The position numbers were made by a program, and so were the translations under genes. This document shows, in pieces, positions 33,663 to 42,437 of a DNA stretch of 64,000 nucleotides. Origin of the DNA: JAWKMZ01 sp041391965 (GTDB taxonomy: Bacteria > Bacteroidota > Bacteroidia > Flavobacteriales > Flavobacteriaceae). The notes beneath the pieces were generated by a model, which did not search any database, was not told the DNA's origin, and saw only the letters and a list, made by a program, of their open reading frames with translations. Every line of letters starts with the position of its first letter. Position 1 is the first letter of the stretch. The DNA lies in assembly GCA_041391965.1 (NCBI GenBank), contig JAWKMZ010000003.1, forward strand, positions 62,001-126,000. The letters run 5' to 3'.

Positions 33663-36179
33663 TTAAAAGCTAACTCTGATAAACATATTTGGTGTGACGC
33701 CAAGAGCATTTTGAGTTGTGTGAATGAGCATATTTTCATTCGCATCATAAAAACTATTAATGGTATTTTTAGTGTTTAATACATTCCAAAGGGCAACTCC
33801 AATTTTTGCATTGATATGATGGCATAATTTTAAATTATATAAAGCCGAGACATCAACGCGCATATAATTTTTTAGCCTACCGCTATTTGCAGATTTATAT
33901 TGAACTTCATTATTTATAACAGAATTGGACGCTAAAGGTAATGTTGTTGGTTTGCCTGTTTGCCAGTTTATTCCTGTAGCGATTTTTAATTTTTTTCTTG
34001 CATAAGTAGTTCCTAAGGTAAGGGCATGAGTAATGTCATAATTGCTTGGAAATTGCTTTTCAGTCAAATCATTAAAGGCGTAAGTGTTGTTCATAAATGC
34101 ATAACTTAACCATATATTGAAAGCATTTATTCGTTTTCTCAACAAAAGGTCAATACCATTAACCTCATAAAATCCATTTGTCTTATTTAATTTATATTGA
34201 TTTTGAAAGCCTTGACTTTGCGTTGTAATACCATCTACCTTTTTATAATAACCTTCTATACTACTAAGCCAACCTTGATGATTATAACTAAAGCCTACTG
34301 AAATTTGCTTGCTCGTAATTATAGGAATATCTTTATTGTTTGATAGTTGCCAACGGTATTTTTCTATACCCAAAAAATCATTTTGAAAATTGACAATTTG
34401 TGAAGTGTATTGATGTTTAAGCTCACCAAGGACCTCAACGGTAAAATAATTTAAAAAACGCTGATTGAAACTTATCCGAGGTTCCCATAGTTGTCTTTTA
34501 AATTTGTTCAAATAATTAAAGCGCACACCAGCATTAAAATGAGTTTTTTTGTTTAAGGAAATATATTTTATTTCTGAAAAACCACTGTGTGTTCGAATAA
34601 CTTCTGATACGAATAAATGATATAATGGATTATCTACATCATCTAAATTTGTGACTTGTGTTTCAACAAAATGGTAGCCACTCTGCAATTGCAGTGTTTT
34701 ATTAATTCTGTAATTTGCTATTGCCTTTAAACTGGTTTCAGAAACGCTGTTTTTTTGAAGAAAGCGTTGAGAGTCTAATATATTGGCATTAATTGATTTG
34801 AGCGTGTAATCAGTTTCATAGACCTCTAAAGTAGTCTTCCATTGATGATTCCATGTACGATTATAAAAGATACCACCAGCTATACTGTTTTGGCTTAAAC
34901 TACTTCTACGAGATACTTCATTGTTATTGATCATAGCATTTTCATTAAAAAGAAGTTCATTGCCTACATTAATAAAGTTAAGTCGCAACTCATCTTTATC
35001 ACTTATTTGATAATTCCATCGCAATGATGTATCATAAAAATCAAAAGCTTTATCAGAATTGATTATACTATTACCATTGGTTTCAACTTCGGTATTTTGT
35101 GAGATGCGTTCAAAAAACTCATGATAGGTTGGGGTTTTTATAAAATCGCTAATTGATTTTCTTGCAGCTATTTGAACTGATGATTTTTTTCCAACAGGAG
35201 TATCAACAAAGCCATTGATATCAATAAAATTTGCACCAAGACTTCCATTAAAAATTGTATTTACTACATTGTCAGTTTCCATTGAAATTGTACCAGAAAC
35301 ACCATCTGTTTGGCTAACGTCTGAACCATTTTTGCGTAAAGTTACCCTTTGTGTGATTTGTGGATTGTACATAGAGATGAGTCCAAAAAAATGTCCAGAT
35401 TGGTACATTTTAATATGATCCCAAAGAATTAGGTTTTGGTCGTGAGATCCACCTCTAATATTAAGGTTAGAAACGGTTTCGTTACTGCTTTGAATGCCAG
35501 GAAATGCTTGTACTGACTGAAGTACATCAGTATCTACTACACCAGGCAAAATATCAAAATTAGAAAAATCTATTTGAAAAGAACCATCACTTAGCTTATT
35601 AATTCCATTAATGATATAATTAGAAATCATTACTTCTGATAAGGATTGAAAGTTGGGAGTTAAATGTATGGTTGTACAAGTTTTTGAATCAAAATCTGAA
35701 TAGGTTAAAGCTGCTGTTTTATAACCCAAATGTCTGATTGTAACCACTTCTGAAATTGTATTGACCAAAAGCTGGAAAAAGCCGTTTTCATCACTAATTG
35801 CGGTGTTTTCTTGCCCTTGTATAGTAACGAATGCTATAGGTGTATTACTGTCTTTATCTTTTAAATAGCCACAAATTAAAAGCCTTTTGGTTTTAGTGAC
35901 TAAAACAAAGTTTTCATTATCAATCACAAAAGTTAGCCCTGTTGCCTTTTCAAGATAGGCGAGTGTTTGATTAAAGGTTAAATCTTTAGAAGGTGGAATT
36001 ATATATAAGTCATCTACGCTGTCTTTTGCATAATTGAATTGGTAATGATATTGATTTTGAATTGTTTCCAAAATGCCAAAAAGCGGTTGCTTTTCTGTTT
36101 TATTCTGAGCATTTATACCCAAAATAAAAAGGAAAAAGAGAAAGACTGATATTGGATACTGTCTATTCTTTATTGTCAT
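33663..36179 (-). CDS. TonB-dependent receptor with STN-like and carboxypeptidase-like N-domains
   Basis: An 838-residue outer-membrane receptor. A signal peptide (1-24) precedes an STN-like secretin/TonB short domain (about 30-95) that can contact the FecR anti-sigma. A carboxypeptidase-regulatory-like domain (about 103-185), a plug (about 205-330, with QSVQAFPGIQSS and NLNIRGG) and a 22-strand barrel follow. It starts 17 bases inside the FecR gene and is probably translationally coupled. No SusD partner or iron gene is adjacent, so the ligand is unknown. The STN domain implies ligand-triggered signalling through FecR to the sigma factor. Confidence 0.92.
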   Translation of the reverse strand: MTIKNRQYPISVFLFFLFILGINAQNKTEKQPLFGILETIQNQYHYQFNYAKDSVDDLYIIPPSKDLTFNQTLAYLEKATGLTFVIDNENFVLVTKTKRLLICGYLKDKDSNTPIAFVTIQGQENTAISDENGFFQLLVNTISEVVTIRHLGYKTAALTYSDFDSKTCTTIHLTPNFQSLSEVMISNYIINGINKLSDGSFQIDFSNFDILPGVVDTDVLQSVQAFPGIQSSNETVSNLNIRGGSHDQNLILWDHIKMYQSGHFFGLISMYNPQITQRVTLRKNGSDVSQTDGVSGTISMETDNVVNTIFNGSLGANFIDINGFVDTPVGKKSSVQIAARKSISDFIKTPTYHEFFERISQNTEVETNGNSIINSDKAFDFYDTSLRWNYQISDKDELRLNFINVGNELLFNENAMINNNEVSRRSSLSQNSIAGGIFYNRTWNHQWKTTLEVYETDYTLKSINANILDSQRFLQKNSVSETSLKAIANYRINKTLQLQSGYHFVETQVTNLDDVDNPLYHLFVSEVIRTHSGFSEIKYISLNKKTHFNAGVRFNYLNKFKRQLWEPRISFNQRFLNYFTVEVLGELKHQYTSQIVNFQNDFLGIEKYRWQLSNNKDIPIITSKQISVGFSYNHQGWLSSIEGYYKKVDGITTQSQGFQNQYKLNKTNGFYEVNGIDLLLRKRINAFNIWLSYAFMNNTYAFNDLTEKQFPSNYDITHALTLGTTYARKKLKIATGINWQTGKPTTLPLASNSVINNEVQYKSANSGRLKNYMRVDVSALYNLKLCHHINAKIGVALWNVLNTKNTINSFYDANENMLIHTTQNALGVTPNMFIRVSF

Positions 36180-37074
36180 GTATTACAACTTCATTTGCTT
36201 TATGGATGTCATAGGTTAAATCCATTGGTTGCGTTACGGATTTTAGAGCACTCTCTAAATCATTATGTGTAAAACCTCCAGTAAATAAACGATTATCTGT
36301 TACTTTAATAAGCGTTATCTTAATATTATATTGTCGTTCTAATTCATCTAAAACTTCACTTAAAGGAACATTATTAAAAGAGCTTTTGCCGTGAGTCCAT
36401 TGAGGATCTACAAATGGTGTTGTGTTTTTTTCTTCCTGATTGTTTATGATTCTATATGTATCTCCTGCATATAACGTATTGGTTGCATGGTTTGTTACAA
36501 CTTTTACAACACCTTCATAACATTGCACTTCATAATAGGCGTTGCGTTGCTTTACATTAAATTGAGTACCAACTACTGTAACCACGCCATCGGAAGTGAT
36601 GACATCAAATGTTTTTCCTTTTTGTACTTTAAAATAAGCTTCGCCATTTAATTTGAGCGTTCTGTGATTGTTCCATGTGTTTTTATTAAAGCTAATTTTA
36701 GTTGAAGCGTTTAATGTTACTAAAGAATTATCAGGAAGCTTAACCGTTGTTGTTTCGTGTGCCAAGGTTTTGACTTCAGTTGTATGCATATTAAAAAAAG
36801 TAAAATAAATTCCTAAAGCTATCACAACAATACTTGCAATACGCATAATAGGAGTTAACCAATTTAATTTTTTTATTGGCTTTTTTCGTGATTCATACAT
36901 TGCTTTAAATGTTTCAAAATCTGTTTTGTTTTCAGAATCTGAAACTTTAAAGTAGTTGGCATCATCAACAATGGTCTTATAAAACTCATAGTCCTCTAAT
37001 TGCTTAAATGCTTTTTCTTCATCAGCAGTTAGGGCATTGTTCAACCATTGCTTTAATAAGTAATCTTTATCCAT
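36163..37074 (-). CDS. FecR-family anti-sigma factor
   Basis: A 303-residue inner-membrane regulator. A cytoplasmic helical N-domain (about 1-70) can bind the ECF sigma factor. One TM helix follows (73-95), then a periplasmic FecR domain (about 100-205, with VKLPDNSLVTLNAST) and a DUF4974-type C-domain (about 225-300). In FecIRA-type systems the occupied TonB receptor signals through this protein. It sits between the sigma gene (46 bases upstream) and the receptor gene (17-base overlap), the standard order. Confidence 0.94.
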   Translation of the reverse strand: MDKDYLLKQWLNNALTADEEKAFKQLEDYEFYKTIVDDANYFKVSDSENKTDFETFKAMYESRKKPIKKLNWLTPIMRIASIVVIALGIYFTFFNMHTTEVKTLAHETTTVKLPDNSLVTLNASTKISFNKNTWNNHRTLKLNGEAYFKVQKGKTFDVITSDGVVTVVGTQFNVKQRNAYYEVQCYEGVVKVVTNHATNTLYAGDTYRIINNQEEKNTTPFVDPQWTHGKSSFNNVPLSEVLDELERQYNIKITLIKVTDNRLFTGGFTHNDLESALKSVTQPMDLTYDIHKANEVVIHDNKE

Positions 37075-37120
37075 TGTGGGTTCTTATTTAATTATATAAC
37101 AACTGTTTTTGTATTTCTCC

Positions 37121-37651
37121 TTATTTTATTTTAAAGGATTGTAGTTCTTTTCTTAAAATATCAAAAGCACTATAAATCCTATATTCCACCACTTTTTGTG
37201 TCACCCCCAAAAATTCAGCAATTTCACTGTGTTTTTTGCCTTCAACTTTACTCAATAAAAAAGCGACACGTTGCTCGTCGGTAAGATGGCTCAATACCTT
37301 TTGATATTTTTCAAAATATTGTTCTTTTTCTAAAAGAAATTCAGGTGTTTCGTTGGTGTAGTTTTTATGCCCTAATTGTTGATGCTTTAGCACTACTTTA
37401 TGGTGTTTAACCTCGTTAAGAGCTAAATTATTAGCAACCGTAAATAAAAAAGACTTTGCTTTGTTTAAAGAGACACTTTTGCAATTGTCCCACAATTTAA
37501 TAAAAGCTTCTTGTACTTTATCTTCAGCATCAAATTGAGCTCCATATTTATAATAAAGAAAATTATGCAAGTCTTTTGCATATTTTTTGTAAACCTGTTC
37601 AAAAACAGAAGTTTCGCAAATGTTTGTATGGAGTTCTTTTGGCAAGTTCAA
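37121..37651 (-). CDS. ECF-family RNA polymerase sigma factor (FecI-like)
   Basis: A 176-residue sigma-70 protein. Region 2 (about 20-90) includes DAEDKVQEAFIKLWDN and LFTVANNLALN, and region 4 (about 110-170) includes LTDEQRVAFLLSKVEGKKHSEIAEFLG. The start is TTG at 37651; no ATG is available in the first 40 codons. It heads a sigma-FecR-receptor operon, divergent from lipoprotein genes at 37.7-39.4 kb that are possible targets. Confidence 0.94.
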   Translation of the reverse strand: MNLPKELHTNICETSVFEQVYKKYAKDLHNFLYYKYGAQFDAEDKVQEAFIKLWDNCKSVSLNKAKSFLFTVANNLALNEVKHHKVVLKHQQLGHKNYTNETPEFLLEKEQYFEKYQKVLSHLTDEQRVAFLLSKVEGKKHSEIAEFLGVTQKVVEYRIYSAFDILRKELQSFKIK

Positions 37652-37747
37652 TTATTTAGTTTTCTAAATATATGTAAATATTTTTTAAATTTTTTTCAGG
37701 AGATTTTTAAAGTAGGTTGTTTTAATATAAACAGCAATGCTAAGTAT

Positions 37748-38824
37748 ATGAAAATTAAGAGCCACCTATTTTTTACATGTTGTATTGTTTTTTCTGTCTT
37801 GTTTACTTCTTGTAGAAAAGAAGAAATAGAATTTAAGCAAGCACCACAAGAAGAAACACTCCAAGCAAATTCAAACATTGCATCTTTAATGCAGCGTACA
37901 GCTATGAATGATGGTTCAGTTGATAATATTATTGATAATTCTAACTGTTTTACAGTGCAACTTCCAGTAACCGTTGTGGCAAATGGTTTAGAAATTACAA
38001 TAAATTCTTTAGACGATTTAGATAGCATTGAAGGTGTTTTTGATGAGTTTGATGACGATACAGATGAGCTCGAAATTAATTTTCCAATTACCATTATATT
38101 TAATGATTTTACATCTACTATTATAACAGACAGCAACCAATTGTATAGCTATTCCATCAATTGTAATGGCGAAAATGAGCCTGATGATGATATTGAATGT
38201 GTCGATTTTGATTATCCTATCTCAGCTTCAATTTTTAATGCCAATGAAGAGCTATTGTACAGTATTACATTAACTTCAGATTATCAACTTTATACTTTTA
38301 TTGACTCCATTGATGTGAATGATTTTGTTACAGTCGATTTTCCGATTACAATATCTCTTTTTGATGGTACACAATTGATAATAAGTGATTTAAACGAATT
38401 AGAAACCACCATTGAGAATTATGTCGATGCTTGCGATGAAGACGATGATAACGATTATACTGATGATGATTGTGACACCTGCACACCACTAGAATTCACT
38501 AACATTTTGACACAATGTACAGATTGGTCAGTTGACAAGCTTAAACGAAACGATACTGATTATGAAGATTATTACATAGGTTATACCTTCAATTTTATGG
38601 CAAATGGAACCTTAACAGCCCAATACTTAGGAAATACATACCCAGGAACATGGACTACTGAAGGTACAGGCAACAATATTACAGTCACTATAAATATTCC
38701 TTCTTTGCCATACTGCAATAGTGATTACTGGATTTTACATGAAATTGAAACTTATTCAGGTGAAACAAAAATTGATTTAAGAGATAGTAATGATAGATTC
38801 AGGTTGGAAAGTAATTGTAATTAA
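37748..38824 (+). CDS. Lipoprotein with four internal repeats and a lipocalin-like C-domain
   Basis: A 358-residue protein starting at ATG 37748; signal peptide and lipobox LFTSC (C22). Four imperfect repeats of about 35-45 residues (about 67-98, 108-140, 151-188, 195-230) share the form (V/I)xFPITIxxFDGTxLxIxDxxxL. A strongly acidic linker (EDDDNDYTDDD) leads to a C-terminal domain (about 250-358) that resembles the next gene's lipocalin-like body. I do not recognise the repeat as a named family. It is divergent from the ECF sigma gene. Confidence 0.75.
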   Translation: MKIKSHLFFTCCIVFSVLFTSCRKEEIEFKQAPQEETLQANSNIASLMQRTAMNDGSVDNIIDNSNCFTVQLPVTVVANGLEITINSLDDLDSIEGVFDEFDDDTDELEINFPITIIFNDFTSTIITDSNQLYSYSINCNGENEPDDDIECVDFDYPISASIFNANEELLYSITLTSDYQLYTFIDSIDVNDFVTVDFPITISLFDGTQLIISDLNELETTIENYVDACDEDDDNDYTDDDCDTCTPLEFTNILTQCTDWSVDKLKRNDTDYEDYYIGYTFNFMANGTLTAQYLGNTYPGTWTTEGTGNNITVTINIPSLPYCNSDYWILHEIETYSGETKIDLRDSNDRFRLESNCN

Positions 38825-38872
38825 ACAAAAAGAACAACATTAAACTTTAAATAAACCTAAAACACACAAATT

Positions 38873-39358
38873 ATGAAAAAAGGATTTTTTTATGCCATGT
38901 TAATTATGTTAAATTTTTCACTAATGTCATCAATGTGCTCCTCTGATGACGATGGTGGTTCAAACAACAATAACAGCCAAGTCATTGCTCAAATAGAAGC
39001 AACAGCAACTGCTGGCACATGGAAAATAACAAGTTTTATAGATTCAGGTCAAGATGAAACCACTGATTTTGCAGATTATAACTTTACTTTTGGAGCCAAT
39101 AATGTGCTTACTGCCAGCAATGGAAGCACTGAGCTTACAGGTGTTTGGTCAATAACCGATTCTAATAACAGTAGTGATGATAGCAACAATGATGATGATA
39201 TTGATTTTAATATCCTTTTTGCAGTGCCAGATACTAATAATTTTGAAGATTTAAATGACGATTGGGAAATAGTTTCCTATTCCAGCACTAAAATAGAGTT
39301 GATAGACATCAGTGGAGGAAATGGAGGAACAGATACCTTAACCTTTGAAAAAAACTAA
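38873..39358 (+). CDS. Lipocalin-like lipoprotein, function unknown
   Basis: A 161-residue lipoprotein with lipobox LMSSMC (C22) and an Asn/Asp/Ser-rich linker. The body has TWKITSF, FTFGANNVLTA and GVWSITD, the pattern of lipocalin-like beta-barrels, and parallels the C-terminal domain of the preceding gene 48 bases upstream. They are likely co-transcribed; a strong terminator follows. A small ligand is plausible for such a fold, but none is known. Confidence 0.75.
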   Translation: MKKGFFYAMLIMLNFSLMSSMCSSDDDGGSNNNNSQVIAQIEATATAGTWKITSFIDSGQDETTDFADYNFTFGANNVLTASNGSTELTGVWSITDSNNSSDDSNNDDDIDFNILFAVPDTNNFEDLNDDWEIVSYSSTKIELIDISGGNGGTDTLTFEKN

Positions 39359-39449
39359 GCTAGAAATTTAGAAAATTGAAAAAGAAAAATTGATTGGTCA
39401 AATGCTCTCTCTTTATTAGCCAAAAAACACATTTGACAACTAGCTGAAG

Positions 39450-39484
39450 ACGGCTTCAGCAACTTAAAGTTTGAAGCCGTTTTT
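39450..39484 (+). terminator. Terminator of the lipoprotein pair
   Basis: A 9-bp stem ACGGCTTCA / TGAAGCCGT with an internal smaller hairpin and a T5 tail, ending the 37748-39358 unit. Confidence 0.85.
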
Positions 39485-39533
39485 AAAATTAAAGCCTCAA
39501 CATAATAAACCTACACATAAAACAAATCTAAGG

Positions 39534-39908
39534 ATGCGTAAATGGATTTTAATAGGATTGTTGGTTATAGCAGGCATTGTGGCTTATAATTACATCTATC
39601 AAGCTCATAGAGATATTAAAAATGAACCTGCTTCGTTCACAGTCTTTGCAAAAGACATAGACAAAGAGTTTGCATTTAACTCAATAAAAGCAGAGCAAAA
39701 ATATTTTAATAAAACCATTGAAATCTCTGGAATAATCTCAACACAAAATGATAAAACACTCACTTTAAACAATGCCGTGTTTTGCCAATTTGAACAGCCC
39801 ATTAAATCTATTAATACTGCTAAAAAACTGACAATAAAAGGACGCTTTATTGGCTATGACGATTTGCTTAAACAAGTCAAATTAGATCAATGTTATATAA
39901 TTAATTAA
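39534..39908 (+). CDS. Membrane-anchored OB-fold (tRNA_anti-like) protein
   Basis: A 124-residue protein starting at ATG 39534: an N-terminal TM or signal anchor (about 4-22) followed by a small beta-barrel with KTIEISGIISTQNDKTLTL and FCQFEQPI, the pattern of OB-fold tRNA_anti-like putative lipoproteins. The fold can bind many ligands and the function is unknown. It is upstream of the cupredoxin gene by 20 bases and may be the first gene of that cassette. Confidence 0.65.
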   Translation: MRKWILIGLLVIAGIVAYNYIYQAHRDIKNEPASFTVFAKDIDKEFAFNSIKAEQKYFNKTIEISGIISTQNDKTLTLNNAVFCQFEQPIKSINTAKKLTIKGRFIGYDDLLKQVKLDQCYIIN

Positions 39909-39928
39909 CCTTAAATAAAATTTGTATT

Positions 39929-40525
39929 ATGAAAAAAACATTACTTCTAATGATGCTTTTTGTAGCATTAAGCATGAATTCGCAAACCACTTACAACCTA
40001 AATTGGGAGCGTTTTGCAAATGGACCTGAAATGGACATTACCATTGAAATTGGCGATATTGTTGTTTGGACTTGGACCGATGCGTTTCCACATACAGTGC
40101 AAAATGTTGTAGGTAGCTCTGTTGAAACTTTTAATAGTGGTACTCTAACAGGTCTTGGCGAAACCTATTCACATACATTTACTGTTGAGGGGACTAATGA
40201 CTATTTTTGTGGTATTCATGGGGCTGCAAGTATGTCAGGTACCATAACAGTTGTGAATAACTTGAGTGTAGATGATGAAATTTTAAAAAGTTTTAAAATT
40301 CTCAACAATCCAACTAAAAATAGTTTGAATATAGAGTTTTCTCAAAATATTTTTAATGGTCAAGCCATCATTCAAAACCTGTTAGGAAAAGTTGTACTGA
40401 CTCAGGTTATTGACAATGAACAAACACTAATTATAGATGTATCTGCCTTAAATTCAGGATTATATCTCATAACCATCAAAACAGATAATCTTCAGCGTCA
40501 AACCAAACGTTTTATTAAAAAGTAA
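39929..40525 (+). CDS. Cupredoxin (plastocyanin-like) with T9SS sorting tail
   Basis: A 198-residue secreted blue-copper-type protein. A signal peptide (1-18) is followed by a cupredoxin domain (about 20-110). The type 1 copper ligands are visible: H55 (FPHTVQN), C94 and H97 (YFCGIHG) and M102 (SMSG). A C-terminal T9SS type A sorting domain (about 120-198, ending KRFIKK) predicts export to the cell surface. It would shuttle single electrons on or outside the outer membrane. It opens a likely cassette with a beta-barrel protein, a cytochrome c and a YceI-like protein, although a terminator separates it from the next gene. Confidence 0.9.
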   Translation: MKKTLLLMMLFVALSMNSQTTYNLNWERFANGPEMDITIEIGDIVVWTWTDAFPHTVQNVVGSSVETFNSGTLTGLGETYSHTFTVEGTNDYFCGIHGAASMSGTITVVNNLSVDDEILKSFKILNNPTKNSLNIEFSQNIFNGQAIIQNLLGKVVLTQVIDNEQTLIIDVSALNSGLYLITIKTDNLQRQTKRFIKK

Positions 40526-40532
40526 CTAAAAC

Positions 40533-40568
40533 AAAAAGCTGTTTCGCATGTTGAAGCAGCTTTTTTTT
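40533..40568 (+). terminator. Terminator after the cupredoxin gene
   Basis: A 13-position stem AAAAAGCTGTTTC / GAAGCAGCTTTTT with one G-U pair and a T8 tail. It may allow partial read-through into the next gene, which starts at its edge. Confidence 0.85.
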
Positions 40569-40574
40569 ATGTCT

Positions 40575-41432
40575 ATGAAAATGAATTGTTTAATTATATG
40601 TTGTGCTCTTTTTATGTCGTTATATGCTAATTCGCAAAACGATTTATTAGATGAAATAGATACTGATTCTATTGGCAACCAATATGCTATAGCCACTTTT
40701 AAAGGGTTGAAAGTTGTTAATTTTGAGTCCACAAAGTTAGTCGCAAAAAAGGAATTTACTCTTGTAGTGTCTCACAGGTTTGGAAGTATTGAAAAAGGGT
40801 TTAACAACTTTTTTGGTTTAGATGATGCAGTAACACGATTAAATTTTGTGTATGGTTTGTCAGATGGGTTTAATATCAGCGTTTCGCGTAGCACCTTTCA
40901 AAAAATATATGAATCATCTATAAAATATCGATTGTTGAGGCAAGTTAGCAATGGATTTCCATTCACAGTTGTTGGTTACAATTCTATTCTTTTAAATACT
41001 GCTTTAGAGAAAGATAATTTGCCAAAGTTAAAATTTAAACATCGCTTGGGTTATACGGTTCAGATATTAATATCGAGAAAAATTAACACCAATTGGTCCT
41101 TTGAGATAGCACCAACATTTTTCCATGATAATTATGTGGCAATTGATAATCAAGACAATTCACAATTTGCATTAGGCTTTGGTGGACGATACAAATTGGG
41201 CAAACGTTGGTCATTAAATGCAGATTATGGTTGGCACCTCAATAGGACAAAAGTGTCTCCATTTAGAAATCCTTTATCTATAGGTTTAGATTTAGAAACT
41301 GGAGGACATGTATTTCAAATGCACTTTACCAATGCACAAGCCATGAATACAAATGGGTTTTTAGGTCAGGCTACAGGAAATTGGAGTGATGGCAATATTT
41401 ATTTTGGTTTTAACCTGAGTCGTACTTTTTAA
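40575..41432 (+). CDS. DUF5777-family beta-barrel protein
   Basis: A 286-residue outer-membrane-type protein with a signal peptide (MKMNCLIICCALFMSLYANS; ATG 40569 or 40581 are alternatives) and alternating amphipathic beta strands. It resembles DUF5777 barrels, which often lie beside cytochrome c and YceI genes in Bacteroidota. It ends in a terminal aromatic residue (LSRTF), typical of Bam-inserted barrels. It may anchor or feed a surface redox chain. Its start lies right behind the upstream terminator. Confidence 0.78.
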   Translation: MKMNCLIICCALFMSLYANSQNDLLDEIDTDSIGNQYAIATFKGLKVVNFESTKLVAKKEFTLVVSHRFGSIEKGFNNFFGLDDAVTRLNFVYGLSDGFNISVSRSTFQKIYESSIKYRLLRQVSNGFPFTVVGYNSILLNTALEKDNLPKLKFKHRLGYTVQILISRKINTNWSFEIAPTFFHDNYVAIDNQDNSQFALGFGGRYKLGKRWSLNADYGWHLNRTKVSPFRNPLSIGLDLETGGHVFQMHFTNAQAMNTNGFLGQATGNWSDGNIYFGFNLSRTF

Positions 41433-41441
41433 GTTTTGCAT

Positions 41442-41804
41442 ATGAAAACGATAAATATTTTATTTATAGGTGTAGCTCTAATGAGTATTTCATGCAGCAA
41501 TTCAAGTGAAAGTGATTTAATTGACAACACAGAAATTCCTAATTTGGTAACATATACTTCAGATGTTAAGCCCATCATCAGTAATAATTGTATTTCTTGT
41601 CATACGAATCCACCAGAAAATGGTGCTCCAATGTCTTTGCTCATGTATAACAATGTAAAAGACGCTATACTAAACAGAGGATTAATAAACAGGATATCAT
41701 CTGAAGACTTAGGCTTTTTGATGCCATTTGGAGGTCCAAGATTGCCACAAAATCTTATTGATGTCATAATACAATGGGAAGCTGACGGATTGTTGGAAAA
41801 CTAA
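41442..41804 (+). CDS. Small cytochrome c-like lipoprotein
   Basis: A 120-residue lipoprotein (lipobox LMSISC, C18). A single haem c motif CISCH (C50, C53, H54) and a likely distal methionine M94 (GFLMPFGG) fit a class I c-type cytochrome. It starts nine bases after the barrel gene and its start is ATG 41442. Along with the cupredoxin and YceI it suggests an envelope electron-transfer or copper/haem-handling unit. Confidence 0.85.
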   Translation: MKTINILFIGVALMSISCSNSSESDLIDNTEIPNLVTYTSDVKPIISNNCISCHTNPPENGAPMSLLMYNNVKDAILNRGLINRISSEDLGFLMPFGGPRLPQNLIDVIIQWEADGLLEN

Positions 41805-41822
41805 TTTATAAATAATTATATT

Positions 41823-42368
41823 ATGAAAATTGCACTATATTTTTTGTTTCTTGCCTCTGCGACTGTTTTTTCGCAAGCCAAATACATTACTAAATCTGGA
41901 CAGGTAAATTTTGAAGCTTCTGTGCCTTCGTTTGAGGAGGTTGCTGCTAAAAATAATTCTGTTACTGCTATTCTTGATAGTAATACTGGAGAATTTGCTG
42001 CATTGGCATTTATTAATGCTTTTAAATTTAAAAACGCTCTGATGGAAGAGCATTTTAATGAAAATTATGCTGAATCCCGTATGTATCCAAAGGCTATTTT
42101 TAAAGGTCAAATAGATGATTTTCAGTTTGATAACCTAAGTGGCTCTGAAACTAAAAGAGCAATTACAGGAACACTAACATTTCATGGTGTTACAAAAGCC
42201 ATAAAAACTATTGAAGTAACACTAATACTAAAGGATGGCATTCTATCAATGTCTGGAAAAATGAGTGTATATCCAAAAGACTATAATATTAAAATTCCTA
42301 AAATTGTAGCCAATAAAATAGCCAATAAAGTTACTGTTGAATTTTATTTTGAATTAGTACAACAATAA
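41823..42368 (+). CDS. YceI-like periplasmic protein
   Basis: A 181-residue protein with a signal peptide (about 1-19) and a lipocalin-like YceI body (GQVNFEAS..., GTLTFHGVTKAIKTIEVTL, KMSVYPKDYNIKIPKIV). YceI proteins bind polyprenoid-like or other amphipathic ligands. It is 18 bases after the cytochrome gene, last in the cassette. Ligand is unknown. Confidence 0.88.
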   Translation: MKIALYFLFLASATVFSQAKYITKSGQVNFEASVPSFEEVAAKNNSVTAILDSNTGEFAALAFINAFKFKNALMEEHFNENYAESRMYPKAIFKGQIDDFQFDNLSGSETKRAITGTLTFHGVTKAIKTIEVTLILKDGILSMSGKMSVYPKDYNIKIPKIVANKIANKVTVEFYFELVQQ

Positions 42369-42437
42369 ATTTACACTCAGTGTTATAATTGTCTTCAAAG
42401 CAGTAATTACTTTAGTTGTATTGAAGATTTTAATTTT

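Noticed and set aside
42369..42437. Weak inverted repeat (CTTCAA / TTGAAG) as terminator between YceI and methyltransferase genes
   Set aside because: A six-base A/T-rich stem with a large loop is not enough to call, although some terminator is expected between convergent genes.
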